Below are positions 14,031 through 21,194 of a DNA stretch of 23,803 nucleotides, one piece after another; position 1 is the first letter of the stretch; each line of letters begins with the position of its first letter. The notes under the pieces are model-generated. The model saw only the letters and a list, made by a program, of their open reading frames with translations. It was not told where the DNA came from and made no database searches. Position numbers and translations under genes: made by a program. Source of the DNA: an uncultured Eubacteriales bacterium (GTDB lineage Bacteria; Bacillota; Clostridia; Oscillospirales; Oscillospiraceae); the NCBI GenBank assembly GCA_900546255.1, contig URCB01000026.1, forward strand, positions 1 to 23,803, given 5' to 3'.

Positions 14031-14549
14031 TTAGAGCAGTTTTTCCAGGCACACCAAGTTCACACCAGGGATCCCGTTGAACTCACAGGGGAGGATGGAC
14101 ACCTCTTGGTATCCCAGGTTGTGGTACAGCCGGCGGGCGGCGGCGTTGCGCTCGTTGGTGTCCATCCGCAGGTCCCGGCAGCCGTGGTCCCTGGCGTAGT
14201 CCTCATAGAAGGCCACAAACCGGCTGCCCCAGCCCTTGCCCTTCACCTGGGGGTCCACCACCAGGGTGTGGAGGACCATGACTTCCTGGGGCTTGGCCTC
14301 CCGGCTCCAGGCGGCGCTGGCATAGACGGGGACCTGCTCCTGGTTGATCTTGGCGGTGGCCACAATCTGCCCGTCCTCCTCGGCCACGAACAGATCCCCT
14401 GCCTGGATGGACGCCAAGGCGGTTTGGCGGGTGGGGTAGACCCCCCGAATCCACCCCACAGTGGACCGGCCGGCCTCCTCCTCGGTGTGGATGCGGTCAT
14501 AGATGGCGGCGACCTGGTCCAGGTCTGCCATGGTAGCATTGCGGAACAT
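14031..14549 (-). CDS. GNAT family N-acetyltransferase
   Basis: This enzyme transfers an acetyl group from acetyl-CoA to an unknown amine. The 172-residue protein shows the GNAT fold: an N-terminal FRNATMADLDQVAAIYDRI, a central LHTLVVDPQVKGKGWGSRFV strand-loop-helix (94-112) holding the acetyl-CoA pyrophosphate loop (QVKGKGWG), and a C-terminal NERNAAARRLYHNLGYQEV typical of RimI-like members. The start ATG at 14549 is preceded by a GAGG site (complement of 14556-14559). An upstream in-frame ATG at 14570 has no ribosome binding site. It is transcribed away from the SMR gene from a divergent promoter region. The substrate is unknown. Confidence 0.9.
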   Translation of the reverse strand: MFRNATMADLDQVAAIYDRIHTEEEAGRSTVGWIRGVYPTRQTALASIQAGDLFVAEEDGQIVATAKINQEQVPVYASAAWSREAKPQEVMVLHTLVVDPQVKGKGWGSRFVAFYEDYARDHGCRDLRMDTNERNAAARRLYHNLGYQEVSILPCEFNGIPGVNLVCLEKLL

Positions 14550-14584
14550 GGAACGTCCTCTCTTTCTCATGGGATGTTGGTCCC

Positions 14585-14613
14585 ATTGTACCATCCTTCC
14601 CGCCCCTTGGCAA
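14585..14613 (-). promoter_or_regulatory. Promoter of the GNAT gene
   Basis: On the minus strand, TTGCCA (14613-14608) and TACAAT (14590-14585) have 17-bp spacing. It is almost the same element as the VOC gene promoter. Confidence 0.83.
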
Positions 14614-14630
14614 CGGCGTTGGCCGCCGGC

Positions 14631-14659
14631 TTGCCGAAAGGGGGAGAATATGATACACT
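14631..14659 (+). promoter_or_regulatory. Promoter of the SMR transporter gene
   Basis: TTGCCG (14631-14636) and TACACT (14654-14659) have 17-bp spacing and an extended -10 (TGA before TACACT). The two divergent promoters have their -35 boxes only 17 bp apart, so a single bound protein could affect both. Confidence 0.68.
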
Positions 14660-14696
14660 GAGGCGGCAAAAAATGAGAGAGAAAGGGAGCTTTGTC

Positions 14697-15023
14697 ATGC
14701 ACTATCTTTTGTTGGGCGGCGCCATCGCCCTGGAAATCTTCGCCACCACCCAGCTGAAGCTCTCCGAGGGGTTCACCAAGCTGGGCCCCTCCGTGTTGAG
14801 CTTGCTGGGGTACGGCGTCTGCTTTTTCCTCTTCTCCAAGGCGTTGAACCGCCTGGACCTGGGCATCGCCTACGCCACCTGGAGCGCGGTGGGCATTGTG
14901 GCCACCTCGGTGATCGCAGCCCTGGCCTTTGGGCAGAAGCTCACCACGGCGGGGATGGTAGGCATGGCCCTGATTGTGGCAGGGGTCCTTGTGGTGAACC
15001 TCTTTGGCTCTGCCGGGCATTGA
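14697..15023 (+). CDS. Small multidrug resistance (SMR) family transporter
   Basis: SMR proteins are four-helix, dual-topology proton antiporters that work as dimers. This 108-residue protein has the membrane-embedded glutamate at position 13 (LGGAIALEIFATT), the QLKLSEGF motif after helix 1, YGVCFFLFSKALNRLDLGIAYATWSAVGIV through helices 2-3, and a final helix ending near residue 104. The QLKLSEGF and AYATWSAVGIV motifs match the Qac/EmrE branch better than the guanidinium-exporter branch. Its substrate range cannot be told from the sequence. The start ATG has GAAAGGGAG at 14681-14689. It shares a divergent promoter region with the GNAT gene. Confidence 0.92.
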   Translation: MHYLLLGGAIALEIFATTQLKLSEGFTKLGPSVLSLLGYGVCFFLFSKALNRLDLGIAYATWSAVGIVATSVIAALAFGQKLTTAGMVGMALIVAGVLVVNLFGSAGH

Positions 15024-15049
15024 GAGACGGGGCCTGTGGGTTCTGACGG

Positions 15050-15078
15050 TGGACAAACCGGGAAAAAAGTGGTACAAT
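15050..15078 (+). promoter_or_regulatory. Promoter of the tagA-tmk-mltG operon
   Basis: TGGACA (15050-15055) and TACAAT (15073-15078) have 17-bp spacing, with an extended -10 (TGG before TACAAT). The predicted start is near 15085, giving a leader of about 53 nt to the GTG at 15138. Confidence 0.75.
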
Positions 15079-15137
15079 CCTTTAGATTATATCCAATTTC
15101 TGCCCCTGGAACAGGGGAACCAGGGAGATGGAACACT

Positions 15138-15866
15138 GTGCGAAACGACATCATGGGTGTCCTGTTTGACAACCTGACCTTGGCCGAAGCCGTGGACGCC
15201 GGAGAGCGCCTGGCGGCCGGCCCCGGCTTTGCCTATGTGGTGACCCCCAACCCGGAGATCGTCAACCTGGCCCGGCAGCGGGAGGACTACCGCCAGGTCC
15301 TCAACGGCGCCGGGCTGGTCCTCCCCGACGGCATCGGGGTGATCCACGCCGCCAAGATCCTGGGTACCCCCCTGCAGGAGCGGGTGCCGGGGATTGACTT
15401 TGCCTCCGGCCTGCTGACCCGGCTGGCCCAGACGGGGGGAAGGCTCTTCCTCCTGGGGGCCAAGCCCGGGGTGGCGGACCAGGCGGCGGACAACCTGCGC
15501 AAGACCTACCCCGGCCTGACGGTGTGCGGCACCCACCACGGCTACTTCCAGGAGGACGGGCCGGTGGTGGAGGCCATCCGCCAGGCCCAGGCCGACGTGG
15601 TCTTTGTCTGCCTGGGGGCCCCCAAGCAGGAGGTGTGGATGGCCCAGCACGGCCCGGCCACCGGAGCTCACCTGATGGTGGGCCTGGGGGGCGTGCTGGA
15701 TGTGTACGCCGGCCATGTGAAGCGGGCCCCGGCTGCCTGGCAGAAGCTGGGGCTGGAGTGGTGCTACCGCCTGCTCCACCAGCCCAGCCGCATCGGCCGG
15801 ATGGCCAAGCTCCCCGGCTTCCTGGTGGCGGCCGCCGGGGAGAAGCGAAAGCGGGGGAAGCCATGA
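15138..15866 (+). CDS. tagA: WecG/TagA/CpsF family glycosyltransferase
   Basis: GT26 enzymes add N-acetylmannosamine to lipid-linked GlcNAc in wall teichoic acid linkage units, or related sugars in other wall polymers. This 242-residue protein carries TPNPEIVNLARQ (T36, N38), LPDGIGVIHAAK (D64, matching the catalytic Asp of characterised TagA), RVPGID, GRLFLLGAKPG, CGTHHGYF and DVVFVCLGAPKQE. It also has the C-terminal appendage GHVKRAPAAWQKLGLEWCYRLL, which these enzymes use at the membrane. The start is GTG at 15138 with GGGAG at 15123-15127. It overlaps tmk by 4 bp (ATGA). No other teichoic acid genes are nearby, so the exact acceptor is uncertain. Confidence 0.9.
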   Translation: MRNDIMGVLFDNLTLAEAVDAGERLAAGPGFAYVVTPNPEIVNLARQREDYRQVLNGAGLVLPDGIGVIHAAKILGTPLQERVPGIDFASGLLTRLAQTGGRLFLLGAKPGVADQAADNLRKTYPGLTVCGTHHGYFQEDGPVVEAIRQAQADVVFVCLGAPKQEVWMAQHGPATGAHLMVGLGGVLDVYAGHVKRAPAAWQKLGLEWCYRLLHQPSRIGRMAKLPGFLVAAAGEKRKRGKP

Positions 15867-16558
15867 GCGCCCCCCAGAAAGGCCTGCTCATCGTCCTGGA
15901 GGGGACCGACGGGTCCGGCAAGTCCACCCAGTTTGCCAAACTGTGCCAGCGGGTCCAGGCGGAGGGGATCGCCTTCCGGCGGCTGGTGTTCCCCCAATAC
16001 CAGGAGGAATCCTCCGCCCTGCTGCGGATGTACCTCCGCGGGGAGTTCGGGAAGCGGCCGGAGGATGTGAACGCCTACGCCGCCTCCAGCTTCTACGCGG
16101 TGGACCGGTACGCCTCCTGGAAAAAGGTCTGGCAGCAGGACTATCTGGCCGGCGGCCTGATGCTGGCCGACCGGTACACCACCTCCAACGCGGTACACCA
16201 GTCCAGCAAGGTCCCGGAAGGGGAGCGGCCGGCCTTTTTCCAGTGGCTCTTTGACTTTGAGTACCACCGCCTGGGGCTGCCGGAGCCCGACCTGGTGCTC
16301 TACCTGGACATGCCCACGGACCGGGCGGTGGCCATGCTCCGCCAGCGGGAAGCGGCCACCCACACCCACGGGGACATCCATGAGACCGACAGCGCCTACC
16401 TGGCCGCCTGCCGCCAAGCAGCGCTGGAGGCAGCGGCCCTCTACGGCTGGAAAACCATCCCCTGCCTGGACCCGGCGGGGAACCTGCGGTCCATTGACGA
16501 GATTCACGGGGACATCTGGCAGGCGGCAGCTCCCCTGCTCTACGGAAAGGAACGATAA
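15863..16558 (+). CDS. tmk: Thymidylate kinase
   Basis: The enzyme phosphorylates dTMP to dTDP for DNA synthesis. The 231-residue protein has the P-loop EGTDGSGKST (13-22), a dTMP-site DR motif in YAVDRYASW, and DRYTTSNAVHQ, matching the family pattern DRYxxSxxAYQ. A LYLDMPTDRAVAML strand-helix and a lid region with arginines (RQREAATHTHG) follow. It is longer than typical Tmk (about 205-215) because of extra helices around the lid and the C-terminus, so a broader deoxynucleoside-phosphate role is possible. The ATG overlaps the tagA stop; no strong ribosome binding site is seen, which fits translational coupling. The next gene starts 1 bp after its stop. Confidence 0.88.
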   Translation: MSAPQKGLLIVLEGTDGSGKSTQFAKLCQRVQAEGIAFRRLVFPQYQEESSALLRMYLRGEFGKRPEDVNAYAASSFYAVDRYASWKKVWQQDYLAGGLMLADRYTTSNAVHQSSKVPEGERPAFFQWLFDFEYHRLGLPEPDLVLYLDMPTDRAVAMLRQREAATHTHGDIHETDSAYLAACRQAALEAAALYGWKTIPCLDPAGNLRSIDEIHGDIWQAAAPLLYGKER

Positions 16559-16559
16559 C

Positions 16560-17150
16560 ATGGGACAAGAAGTGGCAAAGGTAAAAAAGATCCTCCGCCA
16601 GCAGATCCGGGAGGCCATGGCGGAGCTCACCGACCAGGAACGGGCCTGGTCTGACGGGGAGCTGATCCAGCGCTTCCTGGAGCACCCCAAGCTGGCAGAG
16701 GCCCATACGGTGCTCCTCTACTACGGCGTGGGGCAGGAAGTGGCCACCGCCGGCCTCATCCAGACCCTGCTGGACCAGGGCAAGACCGTGTGCCTGCCCA
16801 AGTGCCTGCCGGAGTACCAGATGGAGGCCCGGGCCATCACCGCCCTGGAGGACCTGGTCCCGGACCAGTACGACATTCCCGCCCCCAAGGACGGATGTCC
16901 TGTGGTGGCCCGGGAGGAGTTGGACCTCATCCTGGTCCCTGGCCTGTGCTTTGACAGCCGGGGCAGCCGCCTGGGCCAGGGCGGCGGGTACTATGACCGC
17001 TACCTGGAGGACTATGAGGGGGTCACCATCGGCCTGTGCCGGGAGGATTTCTTCCAGGTCAACCTGCCCCGGGAGCCTCTGGATGCCTGGGTGCGGTTCG
17101 TCCTCACCGAGGAGGGCCAGGTGTGGCCCATGACCCAACCCATCGATTAA
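16560..17150 (+). CDS. 5-formyltetrahydrofolate cyclo-ligase
   Basis: This ATP-dependent enzyme converts 5-formyl-THF to 5,10-methenyl-THF, salvaging a dead-end folate form. The 196-residue length is typical. Family features are a basic N-terminal helix (KKILRQQIREAM) for ATP, LLYYGVGQEVATAGLI, VPGLCFDSRGSRLGQGGGYYDRYL (ATP and Mg binding, G139-L149), and a C-terminal VRFVLTEEG. The start ATG at 16560 has AAAGGA at 16546-16551. It lies 1 bp downstream of tmk and 52 bp upstream of mltG, all in one transcription unit. A folate gene next to tmk fits a shared link to thymidylate synthesis, but in this group such clustering may simply reflect housekeeping. Confidence 0.93.
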   Translation: MGQEVAKVKKILRQQIREAMAELTDQERAWSDGELIQRFLEHPKLAEAHTVLLYYGVGQEVATAGLIQTLLDQGKTVCLPKCLPEYQMEARAITALEDLVPDQYDIPAPKDGCPVVAREELDLILVPGLCFDSRGSRLGQGGGYYDRYLEDYEGVTIGLCREDFFQVNLPREPLDAWVRFVLTEEGQVWPMTQPID

Positions 17151-17202
17151 ACCAACCGAACCCGCGGGGCCCTCTGCCGGCTCCGCTTTGAGGAGGTAAG
17201 CT

Positions 17203-18306
17203 ATGCAGCGAGACACCAGACGGCGGCGCCCGGAAGAGCTGGAGCGCCGCGCCACGCCCCAGCGCCGTACCAAGGCCAAGCGCTCTCCGCTGACCAACTC
17301 CATTGTCTATCTTGTGGTGGTAGTGGCCATCTCCATGGTGCTGGCGGCGGTGGGATGGTCCATGGCCAACGATATGCTGGCCCTGAACAAAACCTCCACC
17401 TCTGCCACCATCACGGTGGAGGATGAGAATGACTTCGGCAGCGTGGTGGATCAATTGAAGACCAACAACATCATTGAGCATACCGTCCTGTTCCGGCTCT
17501 TTGCCGCCGTGACCGGCGGGGACGATGAGATCGCCCAGGGCACCTATGTGGTGGACTCGGACATGGATTACCGGGCCCTGCTCAACAGCCTGAGCTCCAG
17601 TTCCTCCAACCGGAAGGAGGTGGAGGTGACCATCACGGAGGGCATGACCGTCCAGCAGATCTTCCAGCTTCTGGAGGAGGAAGGGGTTTCCACCGTGGAC
17701 AAGCTCAACGACATGGCGGCCAACCACGACTACGCCTTCTCCTTCCTGCAGGACATCCCCTTGGGGGATCCCAACCGGCTGGAGGGTTACCTCTTCCCGG
17801 ACACCTATGACTTCTACATGGGGGAGGATGCCCGCTACGTGATCAACAAGATGCTGGTCAACTTCGACAGCCGTGTCAACGACGACATCCGCGCCCAGAT
17901 CGAGGAGACCGGCTACTCCATCCGGGAGATCCTCACCATCGCCTCCATGATCGAGAAGGAAACCGACGGCACCGACCGGGCCAACATCGCCTCGGTCATC
18001 TACAACCGCCTGAACAACCCCGGCGGCGGCACAGCGGGGTACCTGAATATCGACGCCACCATCCAGTACGTCCTGCCGGAGGGGGAGATCGTCAGTGAGG
18101 AGGATTACCACACTGTCCAGAGCCCCTACAACACCTATGAGAACAAGGGCCTGCCCCCCGGACCCATCGCCAACCCCGGTATGGAGTCCATCATGGCTGC
18201 CCTGAACCCCAACAGCACCAATTACTACTACTATGCCCTGGGGGACGATGGGGTCCACCACTTCTTCAGCACCAACAGCGCCTTCCAGGCCTTCCTGAAC
18301 AGCTGA
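17203..18306 (+). CDS. mltG: Endolytic transglycosylase MltG (YceG-like)
   Basis: MltG is an inner-membrane lytic transglycosylase that cuts nascent glycan strands. The 367-residue protein has an Arg-rich cytoplasmic tail (1-30), one membrane helix (about 33-55), a LysM-like/YceG N-terminal region (ITVEDENDFGSVVDQL onward), and the catalytic domain with LEGYLFPDTYDF, ASMIEKET (active-site glutamate within residues 250-254), and SPYNTYENKGLPPGPIANPG near the C-terminus, followed by YYYYALGDDGVHHF. The start ATG has AGGAGG at 17191-17196. The MltG-U32 neighbourhood resembles the yrrL-yrrN/yrrO order in B. subtilis. Confidence 0.95.
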   Translation: MQRDTRRRRPEELERRATPQRRTKAKRSPLTNSIVYLVVVVAISMVLAAVGWSMANDMLALNKTSTSATITVEDENDFGSVVDQLKTNNIIEHTVLFRLFAAVTGGDDEIAQGTYVVDSDMDYRALLNSLSSSSSNRKEVEVTITEGMTVQQIFQLLEEEGVSTVDKLNDMAANHDYAFSFLQDIPLGDPNRLEGYLFPDTYDFYMGEDARYVINKMLVNFDSRVNDDIRAQIEETGYSIREILTIASMIEKETDGTDRANIASVIYNRLNNPGGGTAGYLNIDATIQYVLPEGEIVSEEDYHTVQSPYNTYENKGLPPGPIANPGMESIMAALNPNSTNYYYYALGDDGVHHFFSTNSAFQAFLNS

Positions 18307-19526
18307 TGGCTATGGGGAAGCGATTGGAACTGCTGTCCCCGGCGGGGGACTGGGAACGGCTGGAGATGGCCCTGGCCTACGGGGCGGACGCGGTGTATCT
18401 GGCGGGAGACACCTTCGGGATGCGGGCCTTCGCGGGAAACTTTTCCCGGGAGGACCTGCCCCGGGCTGCCGCCCTGTGCCGGGAGAAGGGGGCTGACCTC
18501 CACGTGACCTGCAACACCATGCCCCGCAACCAGGAGGTGGCCGCCCTCCCCGCCTGGCTGGAACTGCTGGAGGAGAGCGGGGTCACCGCGGTGATCCTGG
18601 CGGATGTGGGGGTGCTGGCCCTGGCCAAGCGGTATGCCCCCCATGTGAAGGTCCACATCAGCACCCAGGCCAGCGTGTCCAACTACCAGGCCGCCCGTGC
18701 CTGGCACGATCTGGGGGCGGACCGGGTGATCCTGGCCCGGGAGCTGAGCCTTTCGGAGATCGCTGAGATCCGGGCCAAAACCCCCAAGGACTTGGAGCTG
18801 GAGGCCTTCGCCCACGGGGCCATGTGCGTGTCCTACTCCGGCCGGTGCCTGCTGTCCAACTACATGACCGGGCGAGACGCCAACCGGGGGGCTTGCGCCC
18901 AGCCCTGCCGGTACCAGTACGCCCTCATGGAGGAGAAGCGCCCGGGGGAGTATTTCCCCGTCTACGAGGACGAAAAGGGGACCTATATCCTCAACTCCCG
19001 GGACATGTGCATGATCGACCACATCCCCGACCTGCTGGCCGCCGGAGTGGACTCTTTGAAAATCGAGGGCCGGGCCAAGTCGGCCTACTACGCCGCCATC
19101 GTCACCGGCGCCTACCGCCACGGCATCGACGCTGCCCTGGCCGGGGTCCCCTTAGACCCTGTGTGGCGGGACGAGGTGGAAAAGGTGAGCCACCGGCACT
19201 ACTCCACCGGCTTCTTCTACGGCCAGCCGGGGCAGTTTACCCAGGACGCCCGGTACATCCGAGACTGGCAGGTGCTGGCGGTGGTCCAATCCTGCACCCC
19301 ACAGGGGCTGGCTACCGCCTCTCTGCGCAATAAGTTTGCCCAGGGGGACCCCATTGAGCTGGTGGGCCCTGACTTGCGTCCTGTGGCCTTCCAGGCCCCT
19401 CTCATGGCCGATGCCGAGGGGGAGGCGCTGCCGGAACCCCGGCACCCTCAGATGACCTTTCAGATTCAACTGCCCTGCTATGCCCCGCCGCTGTCCTTCC
19501 TGCGGGCCTGCCGGGAGAATTCGTAA
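18306..19526 (+). CDS. U32 family protein, TrhP-type tRNA hydroxylation factor
   Basis: U32 proteins were first called collagenase-like peptidases; the YegQ/TrhP and YrrN/YrrO branch is known to act in 5-hydroxyuridine formation at tRNA position 34. The 406-residue protein has a TIM-barrel-like N-terminus (LELLSPAGDWERLEMALAYGADAVYLAG), the U32 signature ELEAFAHGAMCVSYSGRC (165-181), four cysteines able to hold an iron-sulfur cluster (C174, C181, C197, C201), KIEGRAKSAYY, and a C-terminal U32 domain. The start ATG overlaps the mltG stop by one base (TGATG), so the genes are coupled; an ATG at 18312 is an alternative. The prephenate-dependent tRNA role is an inference from the family. Confidence 0.88.
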   Translation: MAMGKRLELLSPAGDWERLEMALAYGADAVYLAGDTFGMRAFAGNFSREDLPRAAALCREKGADLHVTCNTMPRNQEVAALPAWLELLEESGVTAVILADVGVLALAKRYAPHVKVHISTQASVSNYQAARAWHDLGADRVILARELSLSEIAEIRAKTPKDLELEAFAHGAMCVSYSGRCLLSNYMTGRDANRGACAQPCRYQYALMEEKRPGEYFPVYEDEKGTYILNSRDMCMIDHIPDLLAAGVDSLKIEGRAKSAYYAAIVTGAYRHGIDAALAGVPLDPVWRDEVEKVSHRHYSTGFFYGQPGQFTQDARYIRDWQVLAVVQSCTPQGLATASLRNKFAQGDPIELVGPDLRPVAFQAPLMADAEGEALPEPRHPQMTFQIQLPCYAPPLSFLRACRENS

Positions 19527-19538
19527 CCGTTGCAAAAC

Positions 19539-19590
19539 AGGAGCCCACGCCGTGGAGCAGCCAGAGGCTGCCCCGGCGGGGCTCCTGTTG
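19539..19590 (-). terminator. Terminator-like branched hairpin between convergent genes
   Basis: AGGAGCCC (19539-19546) pairs with GGGCTCCT (19579-19586), and GCAGCC (19557-19562) pairs with GGCTGC (19566-19571) inside. On the minus strand the stem is followed by GTTTTGC, which suits the aminotransferase transcript; on the plus strand it follows the U32 stop. Confidence 0.6.
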
Positions 19591-19605
19591 GTTTGCAGGG
19601 AAACG

Positions 19606-19650
19606 CCGTTCCGGCCCCAAGGCAAACCTGCCTTGGGGCCGGAACGGTTA
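19606..19650. terminator. 19-bp perfect inverted repeat, terminator-like
   Basis: Positions 19606-19624 pair exactly with 19629-19647 around a 4-nt AACC loop. Neither side has a long T tract. It lies between the stops of two convergent genes, so it most likely blocks readthrough or stabilises both 3' ends. Confidence 0.65.
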
Positions 19651-19689
19651 GACGATCTTACAGGAGGAATTTGCGGTGGAAATGGAAGG

Positions 19690-21048
19690 TTAGGCCTGGA
19701 TCTCCGCCAGGGCCTCATCCATCCGGGACAGGACGTCCTGAATGTCCTGCTCCGAAATCACCGCCGCCGGCTCGAAGCGGATGGTCTTGGCGTTGACCAG
19801 GGTGCCGGCGGTGAGGACCTTCCGGGCGAAGAGGCCCCGGGCGCAGGCATAACCCAGGTCGCTGGTGTGGAACTCCACCGCCAGCATCAGCCCCACACCC
19901 CGGACGGCCTGGATGATGTTGGGGTACTTGGCCGCCAGCTGCTCCAGCCCGGCCTTGAGGATGGCGCCCTTGTCCCGGCACTGGCCGGGGACGTCGTGCT
20001 CCAGCATATACTGGATGGTGGCCAGGGCGGCCGAGCAGCACACGGGGTTGCCGCCGAAGGTGGGGGAGCCCAGCAGCCAGGGGTTGTCAATGAGCTCCTG
20101 GACCCACATCTTGGGCTTGCAGATGATGCCGGTGATGGGGAGGATGCCCCCGCCGAAGGCCTTGCCGTAGGTCATAATGTCCGGGGTGACCCCCTCGGCC
20201 TGGCACCGCCACATGGTGCCGGTACGGCCCATGCCGGTCTGGATCTCGTCAAAGATCAGGGCCACGCCGGTCTCGTCGCAGATCTCCCGCACCCGCTGGA
20301 GGTAGCCCTCGGGGGGCACGATGATGCCGGCCTCCCCCTGGATGGGCTCCAGGATGACGGCGGCCACCTTCTCCCCTACGGCCTGGAGGTTGCGGATGGC
20401 CTTCTCCACGTCCTCGGCCACGCCGTACTCCACGTGCTGCACCTGCTGGATCATGGGCAGGTAGGGGGTGCGGTAGGTGCCCTTGCCGCCCATGGACACG
20501 GCGCCCATGGTCTTGCCGTGGAAGGCGCCCACGGTGGAGATCACCCACCGGCCGCCGGTGGCGATCCGGGCCAGCTTCAGGGCCATTTCCACGGCCTCAG
20601 CGCCGCCGTTGGTGAAGAAGCAGTACTGCAGGTCCCCGGGGGTGATGTCCGCCATGGCCTTGGCCAGGTAGCCCCGGAGGGGGTCCAGCAGCTCCTGGGA
20701 GTGGAGGGCCTGGTGGTCCAGCTGGGCCTTGACCACGTCCAGAATCTCCGGGTTGCGGTGGCCGCAGGTGTAGATGCCAAAGCCGCCCAGGCAGTCGATG
20801 AACTTCTCCCCGTTCAGGCCGTAGCAGTAGGACCCTTCGTCCTGCCACTCCAGCACGGCGCCGCTGTCGGAGTCGGAGGAGACGGATTTCCGATATTTCA
20901 GCCAGCCGGGGCTGACGTAGTGGTTGAAGTGCTCAATGGTGTCCTGGACCATCTGATTCTTCTCCGCCTGGGAGAGGTCGTGAATGTCGGTGCGGATCAG
21001 GCCGATCACCCGTTTGATGTCCTGGATCACTTGCTGGTTGGTTGCCAT
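19690..21048 (-). CDS. patA: Putrescine aminotransferase, class III
   Basis: This PLP enzyme moves an amino group from putrescine to 2-oxoglutarate, the first step in turning putrescine into 4-aminobutyrate. The 452-residue protein closely follows E. coli PatA/YgjG along its length as I recall that sequence: NHYVSPGWLKYRKSV, EFIDCLGGFGIYTCGHRNP-type opening (here GEKFIDCLGGFGIYTCGHRN), LHSQELLDPLRGYLAK, EPIQGEAGI, DEIQTGMGRTG, the PLP lysine K296 (TYGKAFGGG) and AGTLVNAKTIRFEP. The start ATG at 21048 has GAGG (complement of 21057-21060). A 42-codon upstream in-frame extension is rejected because it runs into the promoter region. It is divergent from a MerR regulator. Cadaverine and related diamines are possible substrates. 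Confidence 0.9.
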   Translation of the reverse strand: MATNQQVIQDIKRVIGLIRTDIHDLSQAEKNQMVQDTIEHFNHYVSPGWLKYRKSVSSDSDSGAVLEWQDEGSYCYGLNGEKFIDCLGGFGIYTCGHRNPEILDVVKAQLDHQALHSQELLDPLRGYLAKAMADITPGDLQYCFFTNGGAEAVEMALKLARIATGGRWVISTVGAFHGKTMGAVSMGGKGTYRTPYLPMIQQVQHVEYGVAEDVEKAIRNLQAVGEKVAAVILEPIQGEAGIIVPPEGYLQRVREICDETGVALIFDEIQTGMGRTGTMWRCQAEGVTPDIMTYGKAFGGGILPITGIICKPKMWVQELIDNPWLLGSPTFGGNPVCCSAALATIQYMLEHDVPGQCRDKGAILKAGLEQLAAKYPNIIQAVRGVGLMLAVEFHTSDLGYACARGLFARKVLTAGTLVNAKTIRFEPAAVISEQDIQDVLSRMDEALAEIQA

Positions 21049-21109
21049 AAAAAATGCCTCGCTTTCTATGTTCATCATGGAATCATGGAATTTCTTGGGA
21101 AGGTTTCCC

Positions 21110-21138
21110 TTGGTTTCTAGAATAAACTCTGGTATAAT
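21110..21138 (+). promoter_or_regulatory. Promoter of the MerR regulator gene
   Basis: TTGGTT (21110-21115) and TATAAT (21133-21138) have 17-bp spacing and an extended -10 (TGG). The -10 lies inside a 13-bp palindrome, so regulator binding there would block its own gene. Confidence 0.75.
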
Positions 21139-21149
21139 ACCAAGGTCAA
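21119..21149 (-). promoter_or_regulatory. Candidate MerR-type 19-bp-spacer promoter of patA
   Basis: On the minus strand, TTGACC (21149-21144) and TATTCT (21124-21119) are 19 bp apart. MerR-family activators use such over-long spacers and bind a dyad inside them. The perfect palindrome TGGTATAATACCA (21130-21142) lies within this spacer. Transcription toward patA would start near 21112, about 64 nt before its start codon. Confidence 0.5.
21130..21142. promoter_or_regulatory. 13-bp palindromic operator candidate
   Basis: TGGTATAATACCA reads the same on both strands apart from the central base. It covers the -10 of the MerR gene and sits between the -35 and -10 proposed for patA. A second dyad, CAAGGT (21141-21146) with ACCTTG (21158-21163), overlaps the MerR transcription start and may be an extra site. 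Confidence 0.5.
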
Positions 21150-21194
21150 GGGGAGATACCTTGAAAAACTCCACAAAGAGAACGGAGTGTTTTT

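Noticed and set aside
19480..21120. 546-codon plus-strand open frame opposite patA
   Set aside because: It is the antisense shadow of the aminotransferase. The translation is Gly/His/Val-rich low-complexity sequence, and it has no ribosome binding site.
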